NCBI RefSeq assembly: GCF_021390545.1
Contig: NZ_JAJUWR010000008.1
Location: 124,001-188,000, forward strand
DNA length: 64,000 nt
Direction: 5' to 3'
DNA from: Algoriphagus sp. AGSA1
GTDB lineage: Bacteria; Bacteroidota; Bacteroidia; Cytophagales; Cyclobacteriaceae
Shown here: in pieces, positions 62,803 to 64,000 of the stretch
How the letters are laid out: each line of letters starts with the position of its first letter
Numbering within the stretch: position 1 is the stretch's first letter
Notes under the pieces: model-generated
Database searches by the model: none
Seen by the model: the letters and a program-made list of their open reading frames with translations, nothing else
What the model was told of the DNA's origin: nothing
Program-made: the position numbers and the translations under genes

Positions 62803-64000
62803 ATGCAAAACTGGCTCTTGTTACTCTCATTTTCAGCGTTATTGGTTGGAGGTTTTCTGCTAAGAAAATTGTGGCTCGGGGCATTCATAGGTTGTATTAT
62901 TCTGATAGTCGGCAAGCTGCTCTTTACCGAAGGGGAAATCCTGACGCCATTGGCAAATGGTGCCATTGTTTCAGTGGAACTGATTCTGCTTCTTTTTGGA
63001 GCCTATCTTTTTTATAACACATTGGCGTCCCGCGATCATTTTGTAGGTTTTGTAAAATCAAGCGCTGCCTTTTCTTCCAGGCTTACGATGGCCATACTAT
63101 TGTGCTGGTTTCTGGGAAGCTTTATGGAAGGGATTGCGGGTTTTGGGATTCCGGCTATGCTGATCGCTCCACTGATGTTGGCAGTAGGATATAGGCCGCT
63201 TACCAGTGTAGTCCTTCCTCTGGCCGCTGATACCACTGCGGTGACCTTTGGGGCATTGGGTACCCCCTTCAAAGTCGGATTGGATATCTATTCCAATAGC
63301 CCTGAGATACAATTTACGGTAATTATGAATGTATTGCCCGCCCTTACCGTCCCGATGGGATTGGCTTGGCTGTACAGTAAAACCGAACAGGAAAAGATAG
63401 CTTGGAAAACTGAATGGAAGACGCTGGTATGGGGAGGAGTTTGCTTTATAGTTCCTTATGGAGTAGTTGGGCAGTTCAGTGTAGAATACCCATCAGTGGT
63501 CGCTGGCTTGATAGGAATGATTCCCTTCTTATGGCTATCCGTGCCAAAAAAGGAGAGACCTCCTACACGGGTGTGGCTAAAGACATTTTATCCTTATCTG
63601 TTATTTGTAGGTATGCTTATTCCCGCAAAATATTTGTTGGGAAGCATTGGGTTTTCTTTTGGAGAGGGTCTCAAAACATTTTCATTGTACCAACCGGGAC
63701 TTGTGTTTGGCGTTTCAGCGCTGGTGTACTTATTCACTACTTCCCAACAAAACAAGCTTTTGTATTTGGCAAAACATGCGAAAGGCACCTTCTCACGCAT
63801 TACGATGCCCATTTTCACCATTCTTTTTCTTGTATTCTTTGCGCAGCTGCTTCGCCAAAATCTGGAAATGTCTGCCGGGCAGATCTTTGTGGAGGTTTCA
63901 GATTTAGCCTCACTGGGTTTTGTGACTTTTGCCGGTGTCATGGGCAGTTTTATTACAGGCAGTGCCACGATGGGGGTGTTGTTGTTCAATAGTTCGGTTA
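62803..64000 (+). CDS. lctP: L-lactate permease (LctP family), N-terminal part
   Basis: The frame starts at ATG 62803 (MQNWLLLLSFSALLVGGFLL) and stays open to the window end, giving about 399 residues of an expected ~500-550. Several TM helices are seen, with FMEGIAGFGIPAMLIAPLML near residue 107 and the LPLAADTTAVTFGALGTPF motif near 139, which are hallmarks of LctP. It imports L-lactate (and likely glycolate or D-lactate). The C-terminus and any operon partner lie beyond the window. Confidence 0.92.
   Translation, partial: MQNWLLLLSFSALLVGGFLLRKLWLGAFIGCIILIVGKLLFTEGEILTPLANGAIVSVELILLLFGAYLFYNTLASRDHFVGFVKSSAAFSSRLTMAILLCWFLGSFMEGIAGFGIPAMLIAPLMLAVGYRPLTSVVLPLAADTTAVTFGALGTPFKVGLDIYSNSPEIQFTVIMNVLPALTVPMGLAWLYSKTEQEKIAWKTEWKTLVWGGVCFIVPYGVVGQFSVEYPSVVAGLIGMIPFLWLSVPKKERPPTRVWLKTFYPYLLFVGMLIPAKYLLGSIGFSFGEGLKTFSLYQPGLVFGVSALVYLFTTSQQNKLLYLAKHAKGTFSRITMPIFTILFLVFFAQLLRQNLEMSAGQIFVEVSDLASLGFVTFAGVMGSFITGSATMGVLLFNSSV

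Overview
The window is chromosomal DNA of a Bacteroidota, most likely order Cytophagales and close to the Cyclobacteriaceae (Algoriphagus/Echinicola-like). The evidence is three SusC/SusD pairs with CarboxypepD_reg-like N-termini, lipoproteins of the DUF4843, PKD-like and DUF4374 types, promoters of the Bacteroidota form TTG-N20-TAnnTTTG, few Shine-Dalgarno sites, and an arginine operon using the transcarbamylase type that acts on N-acylated ornithine. Genus is an inference. No rRNA, tRNA, CRISPR, prophage or complete insertion sequence was seen.

Layout. 1-7080: end of a SusC, then SusD, two surface lipoproteins, a trypsin-like protease and a TlpA-type thioredoxin; this looks like a peptide-handling outer-membrane locus. 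7310-9737: DUF1456 and YwbE proteins sharing a 4-bp stop overlap, then a SulP anion transporter. 9841-18247: a complete eight-gene arginine operon on the minus strand (GNAT, argG, argC, argD, argF', argB, argE-like, argH) with heptad repeats between argC and argD and a possible attenuator in the leader. 18641-20818: a zinc-ribbon microprotein divergent from a FrnE/DsbA oxidoreductase that overlaps an Omp85-type barrel gene. 21277-25049: TonB receptor plus DUF4374 lipoprotein, probably metal or siderophore uptake. 25277-33430: SMP-30 and TolB-like proteins, DUF2752/TM2 pair, a MITE, an ElaA-like acetyltransferase, a bacterial Vms1/ANKZF1-like VLRF1 protein, two small uncharacterised proteins and HrpB. 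33431-34009: a broken alkaline phosphatase gene. 34010-39032: the most interesting locus, described below. 39130-47107: two small envelope genes, then a LacI regulator divergent from a SusC/SusD pair. 47322-48792: TauE and a membrane protein. 49405-57887: SusC/SusD, lipoprotein and a large M14 carboxypeptidase. 57925-58041: second MITE copy. 58095-62290: rRNA methyltransferase, Na+/solute symporter and ABC-F protein. 62803-end: lactate permease, cut by the window.

The locus at 34010-39032 looks like a metal (probably zinc) starvation unit built around one short divergent promoter region. Two 17-bp palindromes of the form 6-5-6 (TTGCAA-N5-TTGCAA and ATGCAA-N5-TTGCAT) cover the -33 elements of both promoters and the -7 element of one. 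To the left run a MerC-like membrane protein and two CxCC GTPases of the COG0523/CobW family; to the right a LolD/MacB-type ATPase, an FtsX-type permease carrying a histidine/aspartate-rich extracytoplasmic loop, and a secreted DUF3299-like protein. The right half resembles the ZrgBCD part of the Vibrio zinc system, with the His-rich segment built into the permease.
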